A stretch of 64,000 bases of DNA from Zygaena filipendulae (lineage: Eukaryota > Arthropoda > Insecta > Lepidoptera > Zygaenidae): contig OU015673.1 of assembly GCA_907165275.2 (NCBI GenBank), forward strand, positions 3,363,001 through 3,427,000, written 5' to 3'. The notes below the pieces were generated by a model that saw nothing but the letters and a program-made list of their open reading frames with translations, was not told where the DNA came from and did not search any database. The position numbers and the translations under genes are program-made. This document shows, piece by piece, positions 1-12,204 of the stretch (the first letter of the stretch is position 1; each line of letters opens with the position of its first letter).

Positions 1-589
1 TACAAAATTGCATTATTTTAATATGTTGGTTTCAAATACTAAAATAAATAAGGTTTCATTTGGTTCTTTTCAATATTTAAGATTTTTTTTTTCCTATTTT
101 ATCGTATTGACATAACGTTACCGGTGTTAAGCTAATGTCCATAGCTGTTATTTTAAAGGGTTAAGTACAGTTGAGTTCTCTATTATAATAAATAGCTTGT
201 TTAACTTAGATAAAACCATTGCACATTTTTATTTAGTGGGTGGTTCAGTTCAGTACTGATTAAACAAATATAATGTTGTATTGAGGGGTAATCCTATTAT
301 TATTATTTGATTATCTATTTGTGTCGTGCCTCATGCCTACATGTAGTACCTATATTGTCGATCACACCGCGTCTTTACGATTATTGTCATAATAAGTATT
401 TCTTCTTTCTTTAAACCGATTGCGATGTGCTTATACTTTGGAGACTACTTACTATAAAGGCAACTGTGAAGATCCTGATAATTTCAATTCATTAGTTTTT
501 ATGTGATAGGTAAGTAGGTACGCTGCCAAACATAAGGACACATGGATAACATAGGTGCATTCTGAAAATCATGATTTTCGGTTTTGATT
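1..589. other. AT-rich intergenic DNA, no gene seen
   Basis: I see no open frame of useful length, splice-flanked exon or recognisable repeat in this stretch. It is dominated by A/T runs and short direct repeats. Confidence 0.6.
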
Positions 590-594
590 AATTA

Positions 595-785
595 TTAACC
601 TATTGTTAGGAATCTTCGTATTAAAAACGAGTAAAACCGCGGGGTCGTGTTAATTTTCGGGATTCTCTCAGGAACCTCGTATCATCATAATTTTTTTGGG
701 AAACCGCATCAAAATCCGTAGCGCAGTTTTGGAAGAACTGCAGAGCGCACAAACCGACAAACGCGGATAGCGACTTTGTTTTATG
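595..785 (-). repeat. Degenerate dispersed repeat fragment
   Basis: The block holds GTAAAACCGCGGGG near 633, then AATTTTCGGGATTC, and later AAATCCGTAGCGCAGTTTT and GACAAACGCGGATAG. This order resembles an eroded reverse-oriented copy of the CCGCGG/CTAG repeat common in this window. The family assignment is an inference from a few words. Confidence 0.35.
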
Positions 786-1040
786 TTATTTAAGTTATAA
801 ACATATTTTCTATGAACAGAAGCGCTCTATAGTTATAGTTTTATCAAACACATAAAAAATAATATATGTATTTTTATACAAGTATGTAAAAAATATACTT
901 ATTATAATTTTTTTTTATTCAGAGAAAAGATTTGATTTCTTGTGTGTACGAGTAGGTATGTTTTGTAATGGATTTTAACTAAAATTAAATAAAAAATTCC
1001 AAAATTCTTTCATTTATAGGACAGTGTTTGTGAGTGTTTT

Positions 1041-1066
1041 CATTTCATTTCATTTCATTTCATTTT
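1041..1066. repeat. (CATTT)n microsatellite
   Basis: Five consecutive CATTT units are read directly. Confidence 0.9.
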
Positions 1067-1241
1067 GATATAGGGACTTCAATGCGAGGGAAAATCAATG
1101 CGAGTAAAACTGTGAGTGATGAAGTTATCAAACCGTACCTACCTACTAATGAAAGCGAAGCTGTTGGGAATAGTTTTTGACGGCAACATATCATAACCCC
1201 ATCATAACCCTTATGAAAGTTAAAAAAACATCCTTCAAACG

Positions 1242-1646
1242 ATGACATGTGCTGAGCAATTTGGTGGATCCTATCGCGTTCGCACACGACACAATGAAAT
1301 CTTCGAAGTGCCTTTGACTAAATGGGGCTCGTGCCATTTTTTTTTCACGGAAGACGAGACGCGGGCGAAAGCAAATACATTCGTCAGCCACAATAGACCG
1401 GCGCACTCCACGCTCAAGAACTATCGCGTTTCTTTCAAAGGGTATAAGAAAAAAAGACAGCACATGCCGAAATCTGATTACACACCGCCATGTTTGATCA
1501 AAGGGTTGTCATTTACCAAACATTGCATGGATCGAGCAAAAACTCCAAGAGCTGTACCTTTTTGCACCCGCGGATTTTTTTTTTCGATGGGAAAAAAATG
1601 CAAAATCAATTTCGACAGATGTCCATACATAGGGAAAGGGTTTTGA
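1242..1646 (+). CDS. Unrecognised 134-codon ORF, doubtful
   Basis: This open frame runs 134 codons from an ATG. It is the longest frame in the first 2.5 kb and is locally GC-richer than its flanks. The product is basic and cysteine-containing with no domain I recognise. Two overlapping minus-strand frames (1060-1287 and 1191-1463) are also open, so the region may be decayed coding or transposon-derived sequence instead. There is no splice evidence or clear upstream regulatory motif. I give no function. Confidence 0.2.
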   Translation: MTCAEQFGGSYRVRTRHNEIFEVPLTKWGSCHFFFTEDETRAKANTFVSHNRPAHSTLKNYRVSFKGYKKKRQHMPKSDYTPPCLIKGLSFTKHCMDRAKTPRAVPFCTRGFFFSMGKKCKINFDRCPYIGKGF

Positions 1647-1769
1647 AAGGCTTTTTAGCAATAAAAAAGCGGACACGCCGCGTGCAAACAATAGGTCTAA
1701 ACCGTTATGACTATCGGCAAACAAACACCGCTATTATCGGTGAAAGAGTTATTTTTGAGGATGATTAAT

Positions 1770-2680
1770 TAATTATTAAGTGTTAAATAGATATTTTTTT
1801 TAATCAAGATTGCCGGGATATGTGCCCAATTTTATATTAATATTTGCAGGCGGAAACGGATTTATGGTGTTTAAACTGTTTAGAATCTCTTTAATTACTT
1901 TTTGACTGTATCTATAGAGTTACCATAAATATCGTTGGAGCGTGGTAGGTACTTATTTATTTTATCCTAAACAACTTTATCGTTTTAAATGCAACTGTGA
2001 CATTATTATTATGGAAAAAAATTGAGACCTTTTCTTCGGAGATGCACCCAAAAATGGTCTGACGCCATGCAAATTGATTTTGGCAGCGTCGCAGAAGTAG
2101 ATAGACTGAAATCATGGACCAATAAAATGTTTGTTTGTTTGTTTGTTTAATTGGTCCATGACTGAAACAAAAAAAGTTGACAAATATTTACGGCAAAAGG
2201 TAGGTACCATTAATAATATTTTTATCCCAAGAAATATGTAACTAATTGATTCAAGCACGAGTACATTCGATAAGCATATACATCGATTTCATTAAAACTT
2301 TTATCGTTTTCGCTTAAGATATCGAGTTGTTCAAATCTTTTTAGTGGAATCCAGAACAAAGCCTTTTATAGGAAGACCTTACATGCATCTGAGACTGACG
2401 CGCTGGGAATGAAAGAATGGTCAGTCGGGACAAAAGGGTCGACAGGTTAACGCCTCTGCGGCATTCCGCAAACAATCTCCGCCCAGGACTAAACTCAAGG
2501 TATCTCTTTCTTGATTATGGAAAGGTAATTACACCTTTATTTAAAAATACTTATAATAGTAATGACTAACTATTATGAATTGTGAGCTATTTTGCGATAC
2601 AAAAACAAAAAAATATCATTGTGATATTAGGGATTGTTTTACTAATCTAAACTAACACTTCAAATAGGTACAAAATACAG
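1770..2680. other. Intergenic flank of the foldback element
   Basis: No gene is seen. The only structured item is the small hairpin at 2113-2160. Base composition is AT-rich up to the target duplication at 2681. Confidence 0.6.
2113..2160. repeat. Short inverted repeat around a (GTTT)n loop
   Basis: CATGGACCAAT (2113-2123) is repeated in inverted orientation as ATTGGTCCATG (2150-2160). The loop between them is mostly GTTT repeats. It may be a tiny fossil of an inverted-repeat element. Confidence 0.8.
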
Positions 2681-2689
2681 GAAAATACG
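2681..2689 (+). repeat. Left 9-bp target-site duplication
   Basis: GAAAATACG here is repeated exactly at 12205-12213, directly outside the inverted termini GGCGGTGTGAAG (2690) and CTTCACACCGCC (to 12204). Confidence 0.9.
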
Positions 2690-5600
2690 GGCGGTGTGAA
2701 GTTGGCCCCCCAATGTCAAAAAAAAAATAAAATAAAGTGAGTTCTAGTGGCCCCCCACATAGTTCCGGAGTTCTTTATACTTTTTGGAAATAGTTCTGTT
2801 GTTTACATAGACCAAAAATGGTTTTGAAATAATGGGGGGCCAACTTCCCGATTTTCATATTTTATGGCCTTATACCGCGAAAAGTATTAGTCAAATCGAA
2901 AAATGTTATAGAGATAATGTGTAGAACTCTTTGGGGGGCCAACGGAACTCTTACAAAAAAATCGATTTTTGAATATTTTATTTTTTTTCAAAATAATTAA
3001 TTATTTTCATCTGAACCTAGCGTCTTTCCTATCGGTTATATCGAAATAAGTTATAGAAAAAACTTATAGAACTCTTTAAGGGGCACCTAGAAATCTAAGA
3101 AAAAAATTCATTTTCCGGAAACTAGATGAAAATTGAGAAAAACTTTTTTTTTATACACAAGTTTTTAAAAAAATGGCATGAGTTCTAGTTGCCCCCCACA
3201 TAGTTCTGAACATCTATATACATTTTAGAAATAGTTCTGTTGTTTAAATAGACCAAAAATGGTTTTGAAATAATTTCCCGATTTTCATATTTTACGGCCT
3301 TATACCGCGAAAAGTATTAGTCAAATCGAAAAATGTTATAGGGATAATGTGTAGAACTCTTTGGGGGGCCAACGGAACTCTAACAAAAAAATCGATTTTT
3401 GAATATTTTATTTTTTTCCAAAATAACTAATTATTTTCATCTGAACCTAGCGTCTTTCTTATCGGTTATATCGAAATAAGTTAGAAGAAAAACTTGTAGA
3501 ACTCTTTGAGGGGCACCTAGAAATCTAAGAAAAAAATTCATTTTCCGGAAACTAGATGAAAATTGAGAAAAACTTTTTTTTTATACACAAGCTTTTAAAA
3601 AAATGGCATGAGTTCTAGTTGCCCCCCACATAGTTCTGAACATCTATATACATTTTGGAAATAGTTCTGTTGTTTACATAGCCCAAAAATGGTTATGAAA
3701 TAATTTCCCAATTTTTTTACGGCCTTGTACCGCGAAAAGTATTAGTCAAATCGAAAAATGTTATAGGGATAATGTGTAGAACTCTTTGGGGGGCCAACGG
3801 AACTCTAACAAAAAAATCGATTTTTGAATATTTATTTTTTTCCAAAATAACTAATTATTTTCATCTGAACCTAGCGTCTTTCTTATCGGTTATATCGAAA
3901 TAAGTTAAAAGAAAAACTTGTAGAACTCTTTGAGGGGCACCTAGAAATCTAAGAAAAAATTTCATTTTCCGGAAACTAGATGAAAATTGAGAAAAACTTT
4001 TTTTTTAAACACAAGTTTTTAAAAAAATGGCATGAGTTCTAGTTGCCCCCCACATAGTTCTGAACATCTATATACATTTTGGAAATAGTTCTGTTGTTTA
4101 CATAGCCCAAAAATGGTTTTGAAATAATTGCCCAATTTTTTTACGGCCTTGTACCGCGAAAACTATTAGTCAAATCGAAAAATGTTATAGGGATAATGTG
4201 TAGAACTCTTTGGGGGGCCAACGGAACTCTAACAAAAAAATCGATTTTTGAATATTTATTTTTTTCCAAAATAACTAATTATTTTCATCTGAACCTAGCG
4301 TCTTTCTTATCGGTTATATCGAAATAAGTTATAAAAAAAACTTGTAGAACTCTTTGAGGGGCACCTAGAAATCTAAGAAAAAAATTCATTTTCCGGAAAC
4401 TAGATGAAAATTGACAAAATCTTTTTTTTTAAACACAAGTTTTTAAAAAAATGGCATGAGTTCTAGTTGCCCCCCACATAGTTCTGAACATCTATATACA
4501 TTTTGGAAATAGTTCTGTTGTTTACATAGCCCAAAAATGGTTTTGAAATAATTGCCCAATTTTTTTACGGCCTTGTACCGCGAAAACTATTAGTCAAATC
4601 GAAAAATGTTATAGGGATAATGTGTAGAACTCTTTGGGGGGCCAACGGAACTCTGACAAAAAAATCGATTTTTGAATATTTATTTTTTTCCAAAATAACT
4701 AATTATTTTCATCTGAACCTAGCGTCTTTCTTATCGGTTATATCGAAATAAGTTATAAAAAAAACTTGTAGAACTCTTTGAGGGGCACCTAGAAATCTAA
4801 GAAAAAATTTCATTTTCCGGAAACTAGATGAAAATTGAGAAAAACTTTTTTTTTAAACACAAGTTTTTAAAAAAATGGCATGAGTTCTAGTTGCCCCCCA
4901 CATAGTTCTGAACATCTATATACATTTTGGAAATAGTTCTGTTGTTTACATAGCCCAAAAATGGTTTTGAAATAATTGCCCAATTTTTTTACGGCCTTGT
5001 ACCGCGAAAACTATTAGTCAAATCGAAAAATGTTATAGGGATAATGTGTAGAACTCTTTGGGGGGCCAACGGAACTCTAACAAAAAAATCGATTTTTGAA
5101 TATTTATTTTTTTCCAAAATAACTAATTATTTTCATCTGAACCTAGTGTCTTTCTTATCGGTTATATCGAAATAAGTTATAAAAAAAACTTGTAGAACTC
5201 TTTGAGAGGCACCTAGAAATCTAAGAAAAAAATTCATTTTCCGGAAACTAGATGAAAATTGAGAAAATCTTTTTTTTTAAACACAAGTTTTTAAAAAAAT
5301 GGCATGAGTTCTAGTTGCCCCCCACATAGTTCTGAACATCTATATACATTTTGGAAATAGTTCTGTTGTTTACATAGCCCAAAAATGGTTTTGAAATAAT
5401 TGCCCAATTTTTTTACGGCCTTGTACCGCGAAAACTATTAGTCAAATCGAAAAATGTTATAGGGATAATGTGTAGAACTCTTTGGGGGGCCAACGGAACT
5501 CTAACAAAAAAATCGATTTTTGAATATTTATTTTTTTCCAAAATAACTAATTATTTTCATCTGAACCTAGCGTCTTTCTTATCGGTTATATCGAAATAAG

Positions 5601-5905
5601 TTATAAAAAAAACCTGTAGAACTCTTTGAGGGGCACCTAGAAATCTAAAAAAAACCCATTTTCCGGAAACTCGATGAAAATTGAGAAAAACTTTTTTTAC
5701 ACACAAGTTTTTAAAAAAATGGCATGAGTTCTAGTTGCCCCCCACATAGTTCTGAACATCTATATACATTTTGGAAATAGTTCTGTTGTTTACATAGCCC
5801 AAAAATGGTTTTGAAATAATTGCCCAATTTTTTTACATCCTTGTACCGCGAAAAGTATTAGTCAAATCGAAAAATGTTATAGGGATAATGTGTAGAACTC
5901 TTTGG
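2690..5905 (+). repeat. Left inverted arm, ~424-bp tandem units
   Basis: The marker TTGGGGGGCC recurs at 2931, 3361, 3786, 4210, 4634, 5058 and 5482, with a final decayed form at 5902. Spacings are 430, 425, 424, 424, 424, 424 and 420. Each unit also contains TTGCCCCCCACATAGTTC, a GATGAAAATTGA segment and CGTCTTTC followed by TATCGGTTATATCG. The outermost unit is the most divergent and carries the terminus-specific GGCCCCCCAATG. Confidence 0.95.
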
Positions 5906-6162
5906 CGGGAAAACGTAGTGATTACCTTCTCTCTGACTGCGGGTTTACCTCCTAAGGTCTGATAAAATTATAAAATAAGGGATTAAGAGGGAGACGGTGA
6001 GGATTTGCTCGCGACGGCCGCAAGTGTGAAATAGATGCACGATGGGATTATCTCTGGAGTCCGGACCGACTCGTTATAAAAAATAACACCAAAAAAAGAA
6101 AATAATTAAAAAAAATCTACGTCAATCATAATAATATAATAAAAAATCAATTTTTCTTTTGA
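5906..6162. other. Loop sequence unrelated to the arms
   Basis: Homology to the left arm stops after CTCTTTGGC. The following sequence, which includes a locally GC-richer part (GGTGAGGATTTGCTCGCGAC), matches neither satellite. No coding frame is recognised. Confidence 0.6.
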
Positions 6163-6310
6163 AGTTTCGGTTGACCCCAAAGAGTTTTACTACAAATTAT
6201 AACATTTTTCGATTTTATTAATACTTTTGTCGGTACAAGACCGCAAAAAATTTAATTGGGAAGTTGGTCCCTCATTAGTTTAAAACCAATATTTCTTTTT
6301 AGTTTGGGAC
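6163..6310 (-). repeat. Diverged inverted arm unit inside the loop
   Basis: TTGACCCCAAAGAGTTTTAC, then AACATTTTTCGATTTTATTA, then TTGGGAAGTTGGTCCCTC read in the same order as a right-arm unit but with many substitutions. It lies in the orientation opposite to the adjacent left arm, so it marks an old, eroded inner copy of the arm repeat. Confidence 0.8.
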
Positions 6311-6365
6311 TATAGATGATAATGTGATAATGTTCAAGCAATATTAATATTAATTATTATTTCTC

Positions 6366-6452
6366 TACCATGATCTGCTGGACTTTAAACGGGAGTGCTG
6401 GATTCGTATCCAGTTCTTAATTGAAGACCTGTTACTGATCTGTAAGAAACAA
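6366..6452 (-). repeat. Single inverted 153-bp monomer at array edge
   Basis: CTACCATGATCTGCTGGA and GGATTCGTATCCAG are the reverse complement of the monomer words CCAGCAGATCATGGTAG and CTGGATACGAATCC found in the array that follows. The first monomer is therefore inverted relative to the rest. Confidence 0.8.
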
Positions 6453-8956
6453 GAGCTCTGACCGTCATGGTAGAGCAGTTAAAAAGGAAAAAAGTATTAT
6501 TTTAACAGTTCCACCAGCACGTGAAGGGCGGAACTCCTTCGTATCTCATAGACCAGTATCAGAACTTAGATACAGAACTAGATTAAAAACCAGAACTCCC
6601 ATTTAAAACCCATCTGATCATGGTAGAGCTGAGAAAAAGTTAAAAAATATTATTTTAACAGTTCCACTAGCACGCGAAGGCGGGAACTCCTTGGTTTCTC
6701 ACAGATCACTATGATATCTTCAATTTAGAACCGGACACAAATCTAGAACTCTGTTCCGAACTCCAGCAGATCTTGGTAGAGCAGTTAAAAAGTAAAAAAA
6801 TATTATTTTAACAGTTCCACTAGCACGTGAAGGACGGAAATCCTTCGTTTATCACAGGTAAGTATGACATCTTCAATTTAAAACTGGATACGAATCCAGA
6901 AATCCGGTTCAAATCCAGGAGATCATGGTAGAGCAGCATAAAAGTAAAAAAAATATTATTTTAACAGTTCTACTAGCACGTGAAGGGCGGAACTCCTTAG
7001 TATTTCATATACCAGTATCAGAACTTAGATACAGAACTAGATTAAAAACCAGAACTCCCGTTTAAAACCCATCTGATCATGGTAGAGCCGAGAAAAAGGT
7101 AAAGAATATTATTTTAACAGTTCCACTAGCACGTGAAGGCGGGAACTGCTTGGTTTCTCACAGATCACTATGATATCTTCAATTTAGAACCGGACACGAA
7201 TCTAGAACTCTGTTCCGAACTCCAGCAGATCTTGGTAGAGCAGTTAAAAAGTAAAAAAAATATTATTTTAACAGTTCCACTAGCACGTGAAGGACGGAAA
7301 TCCTTCGTTTCTCATAGGTAAGTATGACATCTTCAATTTAAAACTGGATACGAATCCAGAAATCCGGTTCAAATCCAGGAGATCATGGTAGAGCAGCATA
7401 AAAGTAAAAAAAATATTATTTTAACAGTTCCACTAGCACGTGAAGGGCGGAACTCCTTAGTATTTCATAGACCAGTATCAGAACTTAGATACAGAACTAG
7501 ATTAAAAACCAGAACTCCCGTTTAAAACCCATTTGATCATGGTAGAGCCGAGAAAAAGTTAAAAAATATTATTTTAACAGTTCCACTAGCACGTGAAGGC
7601 GGGAACTCCTTGGTTTCTCATAGATCACTATGATATCTTCAATTTAGAACTGGACACGAATCCAGAACTCTGTTTCGAACTCCAGCAGATCTTGGTAGAG
7701 CAGTTAAAAAGTAAAAAAAAAAATATTTTAACAGTTCCACTAGCACGTGAAGGACGGATATCCTTCGTTTCTCACAGGTAAGTATGACATCTTCAATTTA
7801 AAACTGGATACGAATCCAGAAATCTGGTTCAAAATCCAGCAGATCATGGTAGAGCAGCTAGAAAGTAAAAAAATATTATTTTAACAGTTCCACCAGCACG
7901 TGAAGGGCGGAACTCCTTCGTATCTCACAGACCAGTGTCAAAACTTAGATACAGAACTGGATTGAAAACCAGAACTCCCGTTTAAAACCCATCTGATCAT
8001 AGTAGAACCGAGACAAAGTAAAACAATATTATTTTGACAGTTCCACTAGCACGTGAAGGACGGAACTTCTGCGTTTCTCACAGATCAGTATGGAATCTTC
8101 AATTTAGAACTGGATACTAAACCAAAACTCCGATCCGAAATCCAGCAGATTATAGTAGAGCAGTTAGAAAGTAAAAAAATATATATTTTAACATTTCCAC
8201 TAGCACGTGAAGGCGCGAACTCCTTTGTTTCTCATAGATCAGTATAATATCTTCAATTAGGACCTGGATAAAAATCCAAAACTCCGTTTCAAAATCCAGC
8301 AGATCATGGTAGAGCAGTTAAAAAGTAAAAAAATATATTTTAACAGTTCCACTAGCATGTGAAGGCGGGATCTCCTTTGTTTCTCATAGATCAGTATAAC
8401 ATTTTCAATTAGGACCTGGATAAAAATCCAGAATTCCGTTTCAAAATCCAGCAGATCATGGTAGAGCAGTTAAAAAGTAAAAAGAAATATATTTTAACAG
8501 TTCCACTAGCACGTGAAGGCGGGAACTCCTTTGTTTCTCATAGATCAGTATAACATCTTCAATTAGGACCTAGATAAAAATCCAGAACTCCGTTTCAAAA
8601 TCCAGCAGATCATGGTAGAGCACTTAAAAAGTTTAAAAAAAAAAATTTTAACAGTTCCACCAGCACGTGAAGCTCGGAACTCCTTCGTATCTCACAGACG
8701 AATATCAGAACTTAGATACAGAACTGGATTGAAAACCAGAACTCCCGTTTAAAACCCATCTGATCATGGTAGAGCCGAGACAAAGTAAAACGATATTATT
8801 TTGACAGTTCCACTAGCACGTGAAGGACGGAACTTCTGCATTTGTCACAGATCAGTATGGTATCTTCAATTTTGAACTGGATACTAAACCAGAACTCCGA
8901 TCCGAAATCCAGCAGATGATGGTCGATCAGTAAGAAGTAAAAAAATATTATTTTCA
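6453..8956 (+). repeat. 153-bp satellite with 460-bp higher-order period
   Basis: The marker CACGTGAAG (with CACGCG and CATGTG variants) occurs 16 times: 6518, 6671, 6824, 6977, 7130, 7284, 7437, 7590, 7744, 7897, 8050, 8204, 8357, 8510, 8664 and 8817. Spacing is always 153 or 154. Three monomer types alternate (followed by GGCGGAACTCC, GCGGGAACTCC or GACGGAAATCC), giving a 460-bp higher-order repeat, clearest between 6518 and 7897. Because 153 is divisible by three, frames of about 62 codons recur at 7133, 7593 and 8053; these are by-products of the repeat and I do not call them genes. Confidence 0.95.
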
Positions 8957-9123
8957 CGTCTGTCTGTCTGTTATAATTTCACGCCTTAACGGTTAAACCG
9001 ATCATTACGAAATTTTGCATACACGTTGCCAGGAATACAGAGAAGGATAAAAGGTACTTGTTATCCCGAAATTTTCGCGGGATCTCAGAAATTAACGTGG
9101 GTGAAACTACGGGGAACAGCTAG
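8957..9123 (+). mobile_element. Helitron-like repeat inserted in the loop
   Basis: It runs from GTCTGTCTGTCTGTTA through TTCACGCCTTAACGG and GAAATTTTGCATACACGTTG to GGGGAACAGCTAG. The CTAG terminus lies at 9120-9123 and the host T follows. It interrupts the end of the 153-bp array and so is younger than it. Assignment to Helitrons rests on the CTAG end and preceding GC hairpin typical of lepidopteran copies. Confidence 0.75.
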
Positions 9124-9435
9124 TTACATAATGAAAATTTCATCTAAATCAGATAAGCCATTTCTGAGATAAGCGTGCACAAAAGCACATGAAAAAAGAT
9201 AAAAATTCTAACAATCATTGTTATGCAGTGCTATTGCGTTGATAAAGGTCCCAATAATATTTTTTGTCGTATATCTCCCATGTACAGACAGCGATCAATT
9301 ACATTTTTATTACATTATTTATAGATTAAAAAGTTACAATCTTTAAGGCATAGTGATCAAGGGTGCACAGAGGCAGCAAGAACGGCAAAACTAAAAAAAA
9401 TAAAAACTAAAAACCAGACGTTGATAACAGTAATT
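9124..9435. other. Loop sequence between insertion and right arm
   Basis: No match to either satellite and no gene recognised. It leads into a TAG microsatellite at the inner edge of the right arm. Confidence 0.55.

Positions 9436-9467
<32 letters not shown>
9436..9467. repeat. (TAG)n microsatellite
   Basis: Ten or so uninterrupted TAG units sit at the inner border of the right arm. Confidence 0.9.
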
Positions 9468-9470
9468 CAT

Positions 9471-12204
9471 GAAAATTGGCAAGTTGGTCCCCCATTATTT
9501 CAAAACCATTTTTGGTCCATGTAAATAACAGAACTATTTCTAAAATGTATATAGATGTTCAGAAATATATGGGGGGCAACTAGAACTCATGCCATTTTTT
9601 TAAAAACTTGTGTTTAAAAAAAAAGATTTTGTCAATTTTCATCTAGTTTCCGGAAAATGAATTTTTTTCTTAGATTTCTAGGTGCCCCTCAAAGAGTTCT
9701 ACAAGTTTTTTTTATAACTTATTTCGATATAACCGATAAGAAAGACGCTAGGTTCAGATGAAAATAATTAGTTATTTTGGAAAAAAATAAATATTCAAAA
9801 ATCGATTTTTTTGTTAGAGTTCCGTTGGCCCCCCAAAGAGTTCTACACATTATCCCTATAACATTTTTCGATTTGACTAATAGTTTTCGCGGTACAAGGC
9901 CGTAAAAAAATTGGGCAATTATTTCAAAACCATTTTTGGGCTATGTAAACAACAGAACTATTTCCAAAATGTATATAGATGTTCAGAACTATGTGGGGGG
10001 CAACTAGAACTCATGCCATTTTTTTTAAAACTTGTGTTTAAAAAAAAAGTTTTTCTCAATTTTCATCTAGTTTCCGGAAAATGAAATTTTTTCTTAGATT
10101 TCTAGGTGCCCCTCAAAGAGTTCTACAAGTTTTTCTTCTAACTTATTTCGATATAACCGATAAGAAAGACGCTAGGTTCAGATGAAAATAATTAGTTATT
10201 TTGGAAAAAAATAAATATTCAAAAATCGATTTTTTTGTTAGAGTTCCGTTGGCCCCCCAAAGAGTTCTACACATTATCCCTATAACATTTTTCGATTTGA
10301 CTAATACTTTTCGCGGTACAAGGCCGTAAAAAAATTGGGAAATTATTTCATAACCATTTTTGGGCTATGTAAACAACAGAACTATTTCCAAAATGTATAT
10401 AGATGTTCAGAACTATGTGGGGGGCAACTAGAACTCATGCCATTTTTTTAAAAGCTTGTGTATAAAAAAAAAGTTTTTCTCAATTTTCATCTAGTTTCCG
10501 GAAAATGAATTTTTTTCTTAGATTTCTAGGTGCCCCTCAAAGAGTTCTACAAGTTTTTCTTCTAACTTATTTCGATATAACCGATAAGAAAGACGCTAGG
10601 TTCAGATGAAAATAATTAGTTATTTTGGAAAAAAATAAAATATTCAAAAATCGATTTTTTTGTTAGAGTTCCGTTGGCCCCCCAAAGAGTTCTACACATT
10701 ATCCCTATAACATTTTTCGATTTGACTAATACTTTTCGCGGTACAAGGCCGTAAAAAAATTGGGAAATTATTTCAAAACCATTTCTGGGCTATGTAAACA
10801 ACAGAACTATTTCCAAAATGTATATACATGTTCAGAACTATGTGGGGGGCAACTAGAACTCATGCCATTTTTTTAAAAGCTTGTGTATAAAAAAAAAGTT
10901 TTTCTCAATTTTCATCTAGTTTCCGGAAAATGAATTTTTTTCTTAGATTTCTAGGTGCCCCTCAAAGAGTTCTACAAGTTTTTTTTATAACTTATTTTGA
11001 TATAACCGATAAGAAAGACGCTAGGTTCAGATGAAAATAATTAGTTATTTTGGAAAAAAATAAATATTCAAAAATCGATTTTTTTGTTAGAGTTCCGTTG
11101 GCCCCCTAAAGAGTTCTACACATTATCCCTATAACATTTTTCGATTTGACTAATACTTTTCGCGGTACAAGGCCGTAAAAAAATTGGGAAATTATTTCAA
11201 AACCATTTTTGGGCTATGTAAACAACAGAACTATTTCCAAAATGTATATAGATGTTCAGAACTATGTGGGGGGCAACTAGAACTCATGCCATTTTTTTAA
11301 ATACTTGTGTATAAAAAAAAAGTTTTTCTCAATTTTCATCTAGTTTCCGGAAAATGAATTTTTTTCTTAGATTTCTAGGTGCCCCTCAAAGAGTTCTACA
11401 AGTTTTTCTTCTAACTTATTTCGATATAACCGATAAGAAAGACGCTAGGTTCAGATGAAAATAATTAGTTATTTTGGAAAAAAATAAAATATTCAAAAAT
11501 CGATTTTTTGTTAGAGTTCCGTTGGCCCCCCAAAGAGTTCTACACATTATCCCTATAACATTTTTCGATTTGACTAATACTTTTCGCGGTATAAGGCCGT
11601 AAAATATGAAAATCGGGAAATTATTTCAAAACCATTTTTGGTCTATTTAAACAACAGAACTATTTCCAAAATGTATATAGATGTTCAGAACTATGTAGGG
11701 GGCAACTAGAACTCATGCCATTTTTTTAAAAACTTGTGTTTAAAAAATAAGTTTTTCTCAATTTTCATCTAGTTTCCGGAAAATGAATTTTTTTCTTAGA
11801 TTTCTAGGTGCCCCTTAAAGAGTTCTATAAGTTTTTCCTATAACTTATTTCGATATAACCGATAGGAAAGACGCTAGGTTCAGATGAAAATAATTAATTA
11901 TTTTGAAAAAAAATAAAATATTCAAAAATCGATTTTTTTGTAAGAGTTCCGTTGGCCCCCCAAAGAGTTCTACACATTATCTCTATAACATTTTTCGATT
12001 TGACTAATACTTTTCGCGGTATAAGGCCGTAAAATATGAAAATCGGGAAGTTGGCCCCCCATTATTTCAAAACCATTTTTGGTCTATGTAAACAACAGAA
12101 CTATTTCCAAAAAGTATAAAGAACTCCGGAACTATGTGGGGGGCCACTAGAACTCACTTTATTTTATTTTTTTTTTGACATTGGGGGGCCAACTTCACAC
12201 CGCC
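9471..12204 (-). repeat. Right inverted arm, ~424-bp tandem units
   Basis: The reverse marker GGCCCCCCAA recurs at 9827, 10251, 10676, 11100, 11524 and 11954, spaced 424, 425, 424, 424 and 430. The outermost spacing (430) mirrors the 430 seen at the outer end of the left arm, so equivalent units face each other. The copy at 11100 has GGCCCCCTAA. The arm has six marker copies against eight on the left. Confidence 0.95.

Larger units (their letters stand above)
2690..12204. mobile_element. Giant foldback-type element, 9.5 kb
   Basis: The element begins GGCGGTGTGAAGTTGGCC and ends with the inverted form, with perfect 9-bp direct repeats immediately outside. Its two arms (2690-5905 and 9471-12204) are inverted copies of one another, each built from ~424-bp tandem units. 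The loop between them carries a second, unrelated 153-bp satellite. Long internally repetitive inverted arms together with a 9-bp target duplication are the diagnostic traits of Drosophila Foldback (FB) elements; 9-bp duplications also occur in Mutator-like and some Merlin elements. I see no transposase frame, so it must have been moved in trans if it moved as a unit. Family placement is inference; the termini and duplication are seen directly. Confidence 0.85.

Noticed and set aside
7133..8247. Three similar 62-64 codon frames (opening MKAGT / MKDGT)
   Set aside because: They recur once per higher-order period of the 153-bp satellite, whose length is a multiple of three; no start, splice or family evidence.
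2690..12204. Centromeric or local satellite array rather than a mobile element
   Set aside because: Exact inverted termini and a perfect 9-bp direct repeat at the outer borders fit transposition better than a local array.
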